This document shows, in pieces, positions 1-6,480 of a stretch of 7,889 bases of DNA. The notes beneath the pieces were generated by a model. That model had not been told where the DNA came from, did not search any database, and saw only the letters and a program-made list of their open reading frames with translations. Both the position numbers and the translations under genes were made by a program. This DNA comes from Bacillota bacterium (lineage in GTDB: Bacteria > Bacillota > Sulfobacillia > RBS10-35 > JAJYVN01). Each line of letters begins with the position of its first letter. Within the stretch, counting starts at the first letter, position 1. Where the stretch lies: contig JAKAUG010000151.1 of NCBI GenBank assembly GCA_021827805.1, positions 1 to 7,889 of the forward strand. Direction: 5' to 3'.

Positions 1-198
1 GTGCAGGGCCTGCGCGAAGACCTCCTCGCACCTGCCGCCGCCGTAGATGTCGGCATGATCAAAGAAGTTGGCGCCAAGTTCCAGGGCCGTCTGCACAAAG
101 CGCTCAGCCTTGGAGCCCTCCAGCCCACCCATGCGCATGCAGCCAACACCCACCACCGGGACCTCCAGCGTGCTCGGCCCGAGCCTCATCGTCCTCAT
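1..198 (-). CDS. Aldo/keto reductase, N-terminal part (runs off left edge)
   Basis: The first 66 residues of an NADPH-dependent aldo/keto reductase are visible; the rest lies beyond the left edge. The protein opens with the usual N-terminal beta hairpin (MRTMRLGPSTLEVPVVGVG), then GCMRMGG, then FDHADIYGGGRCEEVFAQAL. FDxADxYG holds two of the four AKR catalytic residues, here Asp47 and Tyr52. HADIYGG followed by C-E-x-x-F-A-x-A-L resembles the E. coli YdhF branch (COG4989) more than the classic TADVYG branch. The enzyme should be a soluble TIM barrel reducing carbonyl substrates; the substrate cannot be told. The ATG at 198 is chosen because GGGGGGAG lies about 9 nt upstream; ATG 189 is an in-frame alternative with a poorer site. 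The gene follows the ABC ATPase in the same direction after 151 nt, with a possible terminator and promoter between them, so it is probably transcribed separately. Confidence 0.88.
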   Translation of the reverse strand, partial: MRTMRLGPSTLEVPVVGVGCMRMGGLEGSKAERFVQTALELGANFFDHADIYGGGRCEEVFAQALH

Positions 199-237
199 GC
201 CCCTGGTCTCCCCCCGCGCTCCCTGGTCAGCGCAAGG

Positions 238-267
238 ATTCTGGCACAGCGGCCCGGACGCCGACAA
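238..267 (-). promoter_or_regulatory. Possible sigma-70-type promoter for the aldo/keto reductase
   Basis: Read on the minus strand, TTGTCG (267-262) and CAGAAT (243-238) are separated by 18 nt. Each matches the consensus hexamer at four of six positions. The pair lies about 40 nt upstream of the reductase ATG and downstream of the hairpin at 273-306, a sensible terminator-then-promoter order. Matches this weak occur by chance, so this is only a suggestion. Confidence 0.3.
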
Positions 268-272
268 GCCAT

Positions 273-306
273 GGGGGCCGTTGCGTGCTTGGAGGGCACG
301 GCCCCC
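273..306 (-). terminator. Hairpin downstream of the ABC ATPase gene, terminator-like
   Basis: A perfect 9-bp inverted repeat (GGGGGCCGT at 273-281, ACGGCCCCC at 298-306) encloses a 16-nt loop that contains a further short GTGC/GCAC pairing. It starts 43 nt after the ATPase stop codon and precedes the promoter-like pair of the reductase. The stem is very GC-rich, but no T-run follows on the minus strand. It could be a terminator without a U-tract, or an RNA-stabilising 3' hairpin. Confidence 0.4.
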
Positions 307-349
307 CCGATGCGCCCCCGAGCGGACGCGCCGACGGAAGTCGTTCCGT

Positions 350-1108
350 TCAGGCGAGTTCTGCCACCTGGGAGGCCACCTGCACGGGATCGGCGACCGG
401 CTCGTCCGAGAGGATCCGCCCGTCCAGAACGCGCACAATCCGCTTGCAGTGGTTGGCGATCGCCTCGTCGTGGGTCACCATGATCACCGTCATGCCCCGC
501 GCGTTCAGGCCCTGGATGATGCCCATGACCTCGCGACCGGAGACGGAGTCCAGGTTGCCGGTCGGCTCATCCGCCAACAGGAGCTTCGGTCGCCCGGCCA
601 GGGCGCGGGCCACGGCGCAACGCTGCTGCTGCCCGCCGGAGAGCTGAGCGGGCAGATGGTGCACGCGATCCGCCAGTCCCACGGCGCCGAGCGCCTCCAG
701 CGCCGCCTCCCGGCGCCGGGAGGCCCGCTCGCCCCTGTAGATCAGGGGCAGCTCCACATTCTGCAGCGCCGAGAGACGGGGCAGCAGGTTGTAGTTCTGA
801 AAGACGAAGCCGATCGTGCGGTTACGCATGTCCGCCAACTGGTCATCGCCGAGGCGCGACACGGGACGACCCGCCAGACGGTACTCTCCCGCGCTGGGGC
901 GGTCCAGGCACCCCAGCAGGTTCATCAGCGTGGACTTCCCGGAACCAGAGGGCCCCATGATCGCGACCATCTCACCCGCGCGCACGCGCAGGTCGACGGA
1001 CACCAGGGCTTGGACGATGACCTGGCCCATGCGGTAGGCCTTGCCGATGCCCTCCAGGGATACGACCGGCGGCTCAGGGCCCGCTCCCGCAGCCGTACGC
1101 ACCGCCAC
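350..1108 (-). CDS. ABC transporter ATP-binding protein, MacB/LolD/FtsE type
   Basis: ATPase subunit of an ABC transporter, 252 residues from the chosen start, a usual length for the MacB/LolD/YknY group that drives export or lipoprotein release. All nucleotide-binding motifs are intact: Walker A GPSGSGKS (52-59), Q-loop FVFQNYNLLP (101-110), signature LSGGQQQR (146-153), Walker B LLLADEPTGNLD (166-177) and switch His203 in VTHD. MNLLGCLDRPSAGEY and FVFQNYNLLPRLSALQNVELPL are typical of this group. The frame is open to a GTG at 1144, but I prefer GTG 1108: GAGGGAG lies 9 nt before it, and a TAAGAT -10-like element at 1137-1132 would put the transcript start downstream of 1144. GTG 1102 is also possible. 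No permease or HlyD-like gene adjoins it: downstream is an aldo/keto reductase and upstream a divergent HTH gene. Its transport partner is therefore unknown. The short C-terminal tail after the H-switch is unremarkable. Confidence 0.93.
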   Translation of the reverse strand: MAVRTAAGAGPEPPVVSLEGIGKAYRMGQVIVQALVSVDLRVRAGEMVAIMGPSGSGKSTLMNLLGCLDRPSAGEYRLAGRPVSRLGDDQLADMRNRTIGFVFQNYNLLPRLSALQNVELPLIYRGERASRRREAALEALGAVGLADRVHHLPAQLSGGQQQRCAVARALAGRPKLLLADEPTGNLDSVSGREVMGIIQGLNARGMTVIMVTHDEAIANHCKRIVRVLDGRILSDEPVADPVQVASQVAELA

Positions 1109-1131
1109 GCGCCACCACTCCCTCGTTGCAC

Positions 1132-1137
1132 ATCTTA
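1132..1137 (-). promoter_or_regulatory. Possible -10 element of the ABC ATPase gene
   Basis: TAAGAT on the minus strand matches four of six bases of the -10 consensus, in the only AT-rich stretch of the divergent intergenic region (1131-1180, about 56 percent AT against about 30 percent overall). No convincing -35 hexamer was found at 16-18 nt. If real, transcription would begin near 1125, leaving a short leader before the GTG at 1108. Confidence 0.25.
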
Positions 1138-1270
1138 GCGACACGATTTGAACGAATCATGAAGGAAGAGAGAAGAGAGCGCGACGACCGCGGTGCATCG
1201 CCACCGGACGGACTGGGAACACTCCCCTGTGCTGGGCCCGAGGCGGGCCCGAAGGGTGGTGCACCCAACC

Positions 1271-1720
1271 ATGGACGTGTCTCCGGCCGCGGCGGGTTCC
1301 CTGCCCGCACAGCTCCCGTCCAATGACCCGCGATCCGCAACAGACATCCTTGGCCTCACAGAGGTCCAGCAGCGGCGCCTGGTCCTGGACATGGTCCGGG
1401 CGGGCCATTCCGACCAGGAGATCGGGGCGTGCTTCTCCCTGACCCAGTGGCAGGTGCGAAACCTGCGCTACCGCCTGGGGATCAAAAGGCCCCGCGGCCG
1501 CCACGGCCTCCCGGCTGGCGCCTCCGGCCAGGACCATGCACCGGCCGGGCCGCGGCGCATGCCGCTGGTGTCCGGTGAACGACTGGGCGTGCGCATGGTC
1601 GGCGAGTTCTCCGGGGATGAGGCGGGCAGCCGGCTGACGGCGCTCGGCACACTGCTCGCGGCCGCCGAGGGGCGTTTCGCCATACGGGTGGCGGTTCAGC
1701 AACTCGGCGTGCGCGGCTGA
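1271..1720 (+). CDS. Small helix-turn-helix protein of unknown function
   Basis: I do not recognise a named family. From ATG 1271 the protein has 149 residues. After a Pro/Ala-rich N-terminal stretch comes a homeodomain-like helix-turn-helix at about 30-72: a first helix around VQQRRLVLDMVRAG, then SDQEIGACFSLTQWQVRNL as turn and recognition helix, ending RLGIKRPRGR, a basic tail typical of DNA-binding folds. A linker rich in Gly, Pro and Ala (about 75-98) leads to a C-terminal segment (about 104-147) that looks like strand-helix-strand (LGVRMVGEFSG, then an Ala/Leu helix, then GRFAIRVAVQQL), perhaps a small dimerisation or ligand domain. Codon third positions are GC-rich, as in a real gene. 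The start is uncertain: the frame is open to a GTG at 1193 (175 residues), without a well-placed ribosome site. ATG 1271 has GGGTGG 11 nt upstream. It lies 67 nt before the 439-residue gene on the same strand and diverges from the ABC ATPase gene, so it may regulate either. That role is inference. Confidence 0.62.
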   Translation: MDVSPAAAGSLPAQLPSNDPRSATDILGLTEVQQRRLVLDMVRAGHSDQEIGACFSLTQWQVRNLRYRLGIKRPRGRHGLPAGASGQDHAPAGPRRMPLVSGERLGVRMVGEFSGDEAGSRLTALGTLLAAAEGRFAIRVAVQQLGVRG

Positions 1721-1749
1721 GGGAGAGGCCGTCCGGCGGCAGGCCAGCG

Positions 1750-1777
1750 CCCCGCCACGTCGAATGGCGCGGCGGGG
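1750..1777 (+). promoter_or_regulatory. Hairpin that could hide the ribosome site of the 439-residue gene
   Basis: CCCCGCC (1750-1756) pairs perfectly with GGCGGGG (1771-1777), and the right arm overlaps the Shine-Dalgarno sequence GGGGGTGAT (1774-1782). A competing smaller stem, CGCCA (1753-1757) with TGGCG (1765-1769), uses part of the left arm and would free the ribosome site. Such a layout could control translation, but short complementary arms arise easily at this GC content. Confidence 0.25.
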
Positions 1778-1787
1778 GTGATGGCGC

Positions 1788-3107
1788 TTGGCCAAAGAGC
1801 TGCTGGAACGGCCTGCCGTCGTGGGCAGGGGCGGAGGGATCTTCCGGCATCGCTTCGCCGTACCGGACGCCGGCGAGGCCATTCTCAGCATGCGCATCGC
1901 GGCCGCGGGCACCGCTTGGGGCCGGGCCGATCAGGAAGCCGGTACCCTGCGCCTGGAGTTCGAGGGCAGCTACAGCCAACATCTGGTGGTCTTCGGGGGT
2001 GCCGAGGAGACCGTTTATCAGCGCTACTTCGGAGACATCGGCGTCGGCGCGCACGAGATCATGCTCACCTTCTCCCCAGAGGGCTCGGCCCCGCGCGCGC
2101 AGTGGATCCGCACGCTGAGCATCAGCGTGGACGTGATCACCTACCACGACCCCAGGTACGTCCCGGTCTCGAACAGCCCCCTCCTCTACGGACGCGCCGA
2201 ACGCGACTCCTATGAGATGCGGAAGTCCGACACGCCGCTGCAAGCGTTCTACCGCTATCCGCAGGGTGGCCTGACGGGGCGCGAGATCGAGTTCTTCTAC
2301 ATGTACAGCCACCTCAACCAGGGGATGGACATGGCGCTCCGGCTGTCGCAGACCGGCTGTCTGGCGCCGATCGAGTGGAGCTTCCGCGGCTCGCTTGACA
2401 GCGCGGGGCACGCGACAAGGAACCTGTACTTCCAGGGGCGCAACCACCGGCCGCATGGCTTCGCGGGGACATACGACATGGGCGCGCACCCGGTGCTGCA
2501 GGCGGTGGGTTACGAAGGCATGTTCCACGACCGGCAGGCCACGCCCTATCGCATCGCCCTGCCGGCGCTGGAGGAGGTCCCCGCCGACCGCCCGCTGGCC
2601 TGGATGCAGAACGTGTACCCGCTCAGCTATCGGATCGCGGCCGAGGAACTCCGTCGGGAGGTCAAGCTGGAGGAGCCCTGCAATCCCAAGAGCAGGGCGC
2701 TGACCGACCCGCACAACTACCTGTTCCTCCACTTCGGACGCCAGGTGCCCGAGGGCGCCCGCAGTGCACCCTTTGTGGAGGTCCTGGTCCAGGTGCAGGG
2801 CCAGACCGAGGCATTCTCCTCCATCTTCGGCGACCGCAAGTGGGGCCTGCCGGACACGGGGCCCTTCGCGACCGCGGTCAAGCTGCCCTCGGGCCTGACG
2901 GCCGAGGCCATCCGCGAGGTGCGCGTGCGCGCCGTGCCCCAGCGGCGGGATCCCTTCAAGGTGGAGATCACGGGGCCCCAGGCCGCCTTCTTCCTGGACG
3001 GCCCGGGCTACGCCGTGGGGCCGATGCTCCCCGGCGTACCATCGGACAAGACCGTCACCCTCACCGCGCAGGAGCCGGAGGCCGTGATCTTCTCGCGCGG
3101 CACCTGA
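1788..3107 (+). CDS. Conserved-looking 439-residue protein of unknown function
   Basis: I cannot assign this to a named domain family. It has no signal peptide and no membrane segment, so it should be cytoplasmic. It is rich in aromatic residues and predicted beta strands. An N-terminal segment (about 15-120) reads like a beta-sandwich ending SISVDVITYHDPRYVPVSNS. A middle part (about 130-240) contains SPLLYGRAERD, SDTPLQAFYRYP, IEFFYMYSHLNQG, PIEWSFRGSLDSAG and NLYFQGRNHRPHGF. A helical stretch (about 265-292, YPLSYRIAAEELRREVKLE) precedes DPHNYLFLHFGR (307-318), and a second beta-rich region fills 326-437. From memory the middle segment recalls uncharacterised actinobacterial proteins and, distantly, the Vps62-like family; I could not check this. 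The start is TTG at 1788: GGGGGTGAT (1774-1782) pairs along its length with the anti-Shine-Dalgarno, counting one G-U, and its core ends 9 nt before the TTG. GTG 1778 and ATG 1781 lie in another frame that closes early. The gene follows the HTH gene by 67 nt, perhaps in one transcript, and ends 5 nt before a strong hairpin. Confidence 0.85.
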   Translation: MAKELLERPAVVGRGGGIFRHRFAVPDAGEAILSMRIAAAGTAWGRADQEAGTLRLEFEGSYSQHLVVFGGAEETVYQRYFGDIGVGAHEIMLTFSPEGSAPRAQWIRTLSISVDVITYHDPRYVPVSNSPLLYGRAERDSYEMRKSDTPLQAFYRYPQGGLTGREIEFFYMYSHLNQGMDMALRLSQTGCLAPIEWSFRGSLDSAGHATRNLYFQGRNHRPHGFAGTYDMGAHPVLQAVGYEGMFHDRQATPYRIALPALEEVPADRPLAWMQNVYPLSYRIAAEELRREVKLEEPCNPKSRALTDPHNYLFLHFGRQVPEGARSAPFVEVLVQVQGQTEAFSSIFGDRKWGLPDTGPFATAVKLPSGLTAEAIREVRVRAVPQRRDPFKVEITGPQAAFFLDGPGYAVGPMLPGVPSDKTVTLTAQEPEAVIFSRGT

Positions 3108-3112
3108 TCCTC

Positions 3113-3144
3113 GGGAGGGGCGGTCCTCCGGGACCGCCCCTCCC
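3113..3144. terminator. Bidirectional terminator between convergent genes
   Basis: GGGAGGGGCGGTCC (3113-3126) and its perfect complement GGACCGCCCCTCCC (3131-3144) form a 14-bp stem with a TCCG tetraloop. It fills nearly the whole 39-nt gap between the stop of the plus-strand 439-residue gene (3107) and the stop of the minus-strand SDR gene (3147). It can therefore end both transcripts. No T-run follows on either side, so it may depend on stem strength or on Rho. Confidence 0.85.
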
Positions 3145-3146
3145 GC

Positions 3147-4178
3147 TCAGCGCCCACCCCCCGTCCAGCGCGCCAGGGCGGCCTCCTCAGCCAGATAGTC
3201 GTGGCCGCAGGCATAGCGCTGCCAGTACGGCTCCAGCGTCGGCAGCAGATCATCGGGCCCCAGCGCCCACAACCAGCGCGCGGTGCGCTCCAGGGCCGTC
3301 AGGAGGTCCACGGGCGGCACGTACGCCAGCCGCGCCCGGGCGCGGTGCAGGTCGAGCACCACCGGGGCGGGCACGGCGAACGGGCTGTGCGTATCCAGCA
3401 CAGCGCGCGGCAGCGGGACCCCCTCCAGCGGCCGCTCGACGGCCGCGGCCAGCGACGCCGCAAGTTCCGCGAGGGTCGCGATGCGGCCATCCCCCACGTT
3501 GAAGGTGTGGCCGTCAGCCTCCCGGGGGTGGTTGAGGGCGCAGAGCACGGCGTGCACCGCATTGTCCAGATACAGGCGGTGCAGGAGTTGCCCGCCCCCA
3601 TCCGGGAGGCCGAGCTGCCGTCGGCCCGCGCGCAGCCGCCCCAGGACATGCCACTCGCGGGCCAGCCGCACGCCGGGTCCGTAGAGGGGCGCCAGCCGCA
3701 GGACGGTCGCGGGATAGCCGCCCTGGGCCCGGGCGTTCCAGAGGCCGTCCTCCGCCCCGAGCGCCTCGCCGTCGCGCAGGGGGGCACCCTCCGGGCAGGG
3801 CACCGGGAGCCGGTCCGGGGCGGGCACGCCGGGCGCCGCCCCGCAGGTGGGGGCATCCAGGCTTCCGGCATACACCCGCCAGGTGCCCAACTGAACCACC
3901 AGGCCCACGCGGTGGCGCAGTTCCCGGGCGGGGTGGGCCGGCCCGTCCAGACCGCGCGCCCCGCCGTCGACCACGGCGTCGAACGCGCCGCGCAGTGCCT
4001 GCCAGGTCTCGGGGCGCGCGCGCCACCCGGGCAGAAGCCGCACCCCCTCCACCGCCTCGGGCGCCTGCCCAAGGCACGTCACCTCGGCGCCCACGCGGCG
4101 TAGCGCCTGGACGAGCGCCGCTCCCAGGGCGCCACCGACGTCCACCAGCAGAATGCGCAGGTGGGCATCCTCGAACAA
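3147..4178 (-). CDS. SDR-fold NAD-dependent epimerase/dehydratase-like protein, degenerate active site
   Basis: Extended short-chain dehydrogenase fold, 343 residues, a usual length for nucleoside-sugar epimerase-like proteins. Family landmarks are visible: an N-terminal beta-alpha-beta (LRILLVDVGGALGAALVQAL, 7-26), a strand ending LGTWRVYAG (97-105, the position of SSxxVYG), ATVLRLAPLYGPG (157-169), HRLYLDNAVHAVLCAL (200-215) and FNVGDGR (226-232). Key residues are missing. The usual GxxGxxG reads DxxGxxG (Asp13, Gly16, Gly19). The YxxxK catalytic pair is absent: that position holds LRDGE (134-138), and no Tyr-xxx-Lys occurs between the VYAG strand and ATVLRL. It may be a non-catalytic binding protein or use an altered mechanism. 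The start is TTG 4178, with GGGGGTG 5 nt upstream; that ribosome site overlaps the end of priA, so translation is probably coupled. It is last in the rpoZ-coaBC-priA run, where def and fmt are common in Firmicutes. Substrate unknown. Confidence 0.85.
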   Translation of the reverse strand: MFEDAHLRILLVDVGGALGAALVQALRRVGAEVTCLGQAPEAVEGVRLLPGWRARPETWQALRGAFDAVVDGGARGLDGPAHPARELRHRVGLVVQLGTWRVYAGSLDAPTCGAAPGVPAPDRLPVPCPEGAPLRDGEALGAEDGLWNARAQGGYPATVLRLAPLYGPGVRLAREWHVLGRLRAGRRQLGLPDGGGQLLHRLYLDNAVHAVLCALNHPREADGHTFNVGDGRIATLAELAASLAAAVERPLEGVPLPRAVLDTHSPFAVPAPVVLDLHRARARLAYVPPVDLLTALERTARWLWALGPDDLLPTLEPYWQRYACGHDYLAEEAALARWTGGGR

Positions 4179-4193
4179 GCCAGCACCCCCGCC

Positions 4194-6455
4194 CTAGAGC
4201 ATGGACTGTGGATCGGGATCCGCCGCCAAGCGGGCCCCTGTCTTCGGGGTGCCGGCCGCGTCCAGGGCGGTGCGGGCCAGACGCCGCAGTTCCGTCCCGT
4301 CCGCGCCGCGCAGCGCCAGGTGCCAGCGATAGGCGCCGCGCAGGCGCGCCAGGGGCGCCTGCGCCGGTCCCCAGAGGTCCACCCCCGGCGGCACGATCTC
4401 GCGCAGCGCGTCCGCCACCGCGCGGAGCGCGCTCTCGGCGGCATGCGCCTCCGGCGCCCAGGACAGGATCCGCAGCAGGCGCCCGAAGGGAGGAAAGCTC
4501 GCCGCGGCGCGCGCCGCCAGCTCCTGGCGCGCGAAGCCCGCGTAGTCGTGGGTGGCGGCGGCGATGATGGCGGGGTGCTCGGGGGTGCGGGTCTGGATCA
4601 GCACTTCACCCGGTTCCTCCCCCCGCCCCGCCCGGCCGGCGACCTGGCAGAGCAGCTGGAAGGTGCGCTCCGAGCCGCGGTAATCCGGGTGGTGCAGGGC
4701 TGTGTCCGCGTCCACCACGCCGACCAGCGTCACCCCCGCCACATCCCAGCCCTTGGCCACCATCTGCGTCCCGACGAGCACATCGGCGCGACCGGCGCGA
4801 AAGTCCTCGTAGATGCGGCGGTGGGCCCCCTTGCTGCCCGTGGTGTCCAGGTCCATGCGCAGGACGCGCGCCTGGGGAAAGAGGCGCGACACCTCCTGGG
4901 CCACCCGCTCGGTGCCCAGCCCGCGCAGGCGCAGCATGTGGCCCCGGCAGCGGGGACAGGTGCGGGGCACCGCGCCGCGCGCGCCGCAGTAATGGCAGTG
5001 CAGGCTGTGGTCGCTGTCGTGGTAGCACATCGCCACCTCGCACTGCTGGCAGCGGGAGACGAAGCCGCAGGCGCGGCACAGCAGCACCGGGGCAAACCCC
5101 CGCCGGTTCAGGAACAGCAGGACCTGGTGGCCGCTACCCAGATGCCGCTCCAGGGCCTGGTGCAGCTCCGGAGCGAACAGAGCGCTCTCCGCCTCGTCCC
5201 GCAGGTCGACGGTGCGCACCTCTGGCAGGGGCCGCGCGGCCACGCGCGCGGGCAGGTCGAGGCGCTCGAGTTCCCCGCGCTGGGCCGCGTCGAACGTCTC
5301 AAGGTCAGGGGTGGCGCTGCCCAGTATGACGGGGATGCCGAGCCGCTGCGCTCGCCAGAGCGCCACATCACGGGCGTGGTAGCGGGGCGCTTCCTCCTGC
5401 TTGTACGAGGGCTCGTGTTCCTCGTCCACCACGATCAGGCCCAGGCGCGGCAGCGGCGCGAACACCGCGGAGCGGGCCCCGATGACCACCGCGACCTCGC
5501 CCTGGCGCGCTCGCAACCACTCGGCGTGCCGCTCCCCCACGCCGAGCGCGCTGTGCAGGACCGCCACCTGTGTGCCGAAGCGGCGCCGGAAATTGCCGAC
5601 GGTCTGCGGCGTCAGGGCGATCTCCGGCACCAGGACGATGGCCTGCCGTCCCGCGCGCACCACCTCGGCGATCGCCCGCAGGTAGACCTCCGTCTTGCCG
5701 CTGCCGGTGACGCCCCAGAGCAGAAAGCCACCGTAGTGCGGCTCCTGGAGGGCCGGTCGCAGGGACTCCAGCGCGCGCTCCTGATCCGGGGTGGGCTCCG
5801 GAGGTGCCTGGGGCAACTCGTGGGCCGGGGTCTCTACCCACGGGTCGCGGCGCCCCTCGCGCGGCAGTGCGGCGACCCAGCCGCGCTCCACCAGGGCGGC
5901 GAGGGCGCCGGGTTTGACGCCCCGCTGCAGGAGCTCGTCCCGGGCAAGCCCCGGCTCGGCCGAGATGACCGCCCACGCCCTCGACTGCGCCGGGGCCCGG
6001 GCCAGCGCCCGCCCAGGGTCCACGCCGGGCAGCGGGTTGTAGCAGATCTGGGGTCGCGGCTCGCTGCCGGGCGGCGGCAGAAGCGCGGATGCCGCCTGCG
6101 CCAGCGAGCACAGGGTGCGCTCCGCCAGCCAGCGGGCCAGATCCAGCATGTGGGCGTCCAGACAGGGTTCTCTGTCCACCAGGTCCGCCAGGGGCCGCAC
6201 GCGCATGCCCGCTGGCGGCGGCTCGTCGCCCACGGCGAACACCACGCCGATGAGCTCCCGGTTGCCGAAGGGCACCTGCACCCGCTGGCCGGGTGCGACG
6301 GCACCCACCCACTTGGCGGGAACCTCGTAGGTGAACAGTTGATCCGGACCCCGCCCCCCGACCGCGACCGCCACATGGGCGAGAAGGCCGCTCCGCGGGG
6401 CGGGCTCCTGCGCGGGTAGCATCGAGATCGCCCGCGGACCCTGGCCCTGCTTCAT
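4194..6455 (-). CDS. priA: Primosomal protein N' (replication restart helicase PriA)
   Basis: PriA is a 3'-to-5' superfamily 2 DNA helicase that recognises stalled forks and reloads the replicative helicase. At 753 residues it has normal length. In order: an N-terminal 3' DNA-binding domain (about 24-120, with FTYEVP and PGQRVQVPFGNRELIGVV), a winged-helix segment (about 150-200), and the helicase core with Walker A GVTGSGKT (248-255), DEEH (344-347) and GSATPDLE (379-386). The zinc-binding insertion has four Cys pairs, 460/463, 469/472, 487/490 and 500/503, all present. The second helicase lobe carries GTQMVAKGWD (562-571) and QVAGRAGRG (604-612), and a C-terminal domain follows. KGWD replaces the more frequent KGHD. 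The frame is open to 6581, but ATG 6455 is preferred: it lies just after the coaBC stop with GAGG 9 nt upstream, and the upstream extension overlaps coaBC and resembles no PriA N-terminus. ATG 6422 is an alternative. The gene follows coaBC by 25 nt and precedes the SDR gene by 15 nt. Confidence 0.97.
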   Translation of the reverse strand: MKQGQGPRAISMLPAQEPAPRSGLLAHVAVAVGGRGPDQLFTYEVPAKWVGAVAPGQRVQVPFGNRELIGVVFAVGDEPPPAGMRVRPLADLVDREPCLDAHMLDLARWLAERTLCSLAQAASALLPPPGSEPRPQICYNPLPGVDPGRALARAPAQSRAWAVISAEPGLARDELLQRGVKPGALAALVERGWVAALPREGRRDPWVETPAHELPQAPPEPTPDQERALESLRPALQEPHYGGFLLWGVTGSGKTEVYLRAIAEVVRAGRQAIVLVPEIALTPQTVGNFRRRFGTQVAVLHSALGVGERHAEWLRARQGEVAVVIGARSAVFAPLPRLGLIVVDEEHEPSYKQEEAPRYHARDVALWRAQRLGIPVILGSATPDLETFDAAQRGELERLDLPARVAARPLPEVRTVDLRDEAESALFAPELHQALERHLGSGHQVLLFLNRRGFAPVLLCRACGFVSRCQQCEVAMCYHDSDHSLHCHYCGARGAVPRTCPRCRGHMLRLRGLGTERVAQEVSRLFPQARVLRMDLDTTGSKGAHRRIYEDFRAGRADVLVGTQMVAKGWDVAGVTLVGVVDADTALHHPDYRGSERTFQLLCQVAGRAGRGEEPGEVLIQTRTPEHPAIIAAATHDYAGFARQELAARAAASFPPFGRLLRILSWAPEAHAAESALRAVADALREIVPPGVDLWGPAQAPLARLRGAYRWHLALRGADGTELRRLARTALDAAGTPKTGARLAADPDPQSML

Positions 6456-6480
6456 CCTCGCCGGCCTCGCGCGGCCACCC

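Noticed and set aside
68..1138. A 356-codon plus-strand open frame over the reductase and ABC ATPase genes.
   Set aside because: Both genes beneath it on the minus strand have clear family motifs; this frame is antisense shadow.
1234..1250. GGGCCC-GAGGC-GGGCCC hairpin considered as a terminator.
   Set aside because: No gene ends just upstream on either strand and no T-run follows; if it matters it is a leader structure, so it is mentioned only as part of the control region.
1159..1326. A 55-codon frame from ATG 1159 (MKEERRERDDRGAS...) upstream of the HTH gene.
   Set aside because: There is no ribosome site before the ATG and the later residues are low-complexity Gly/Pro/Arg. It overlaps the HTH frame, and I see no support for a real leader peptide.
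1157..1912. A 251-codon minus-strand open frame across the HTH gene.
   Set aside because: Composition is Arg/Ala/Pro/His with no motif, and it crosses the divergent control region and the HTH gene.
2418..2441. RNLYFQG in the 439-residue protein resembles the TEV protease recognition site ENLYFQG.
   Set aside because: The first position is Arg rather than Glu. The context is natural coding sequence with no tag or vector sequence, so this is coincidence.
1482..2732. A 416-codon minus-strand open frame opposite the HTH and 439-residue genes.
   Set aside because: It overlaps two better-supported plus-strand genes, has no recognisable motif and a low-complexity Arg/Ala/Pro C-terminus. The plus-strand gene has a strong ribosome site and a terminator at its end.
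4161..6419. A 752-codon open frame on the plus strand opposite priA.
   Set aside because: The minus strand carries an unmistakable, full-length PriA. The plus-strand translation is rich in Arg, Gln, Gly, Ala and His, has no recognisable motif, and is the expected shadow of a GC-rich gene.
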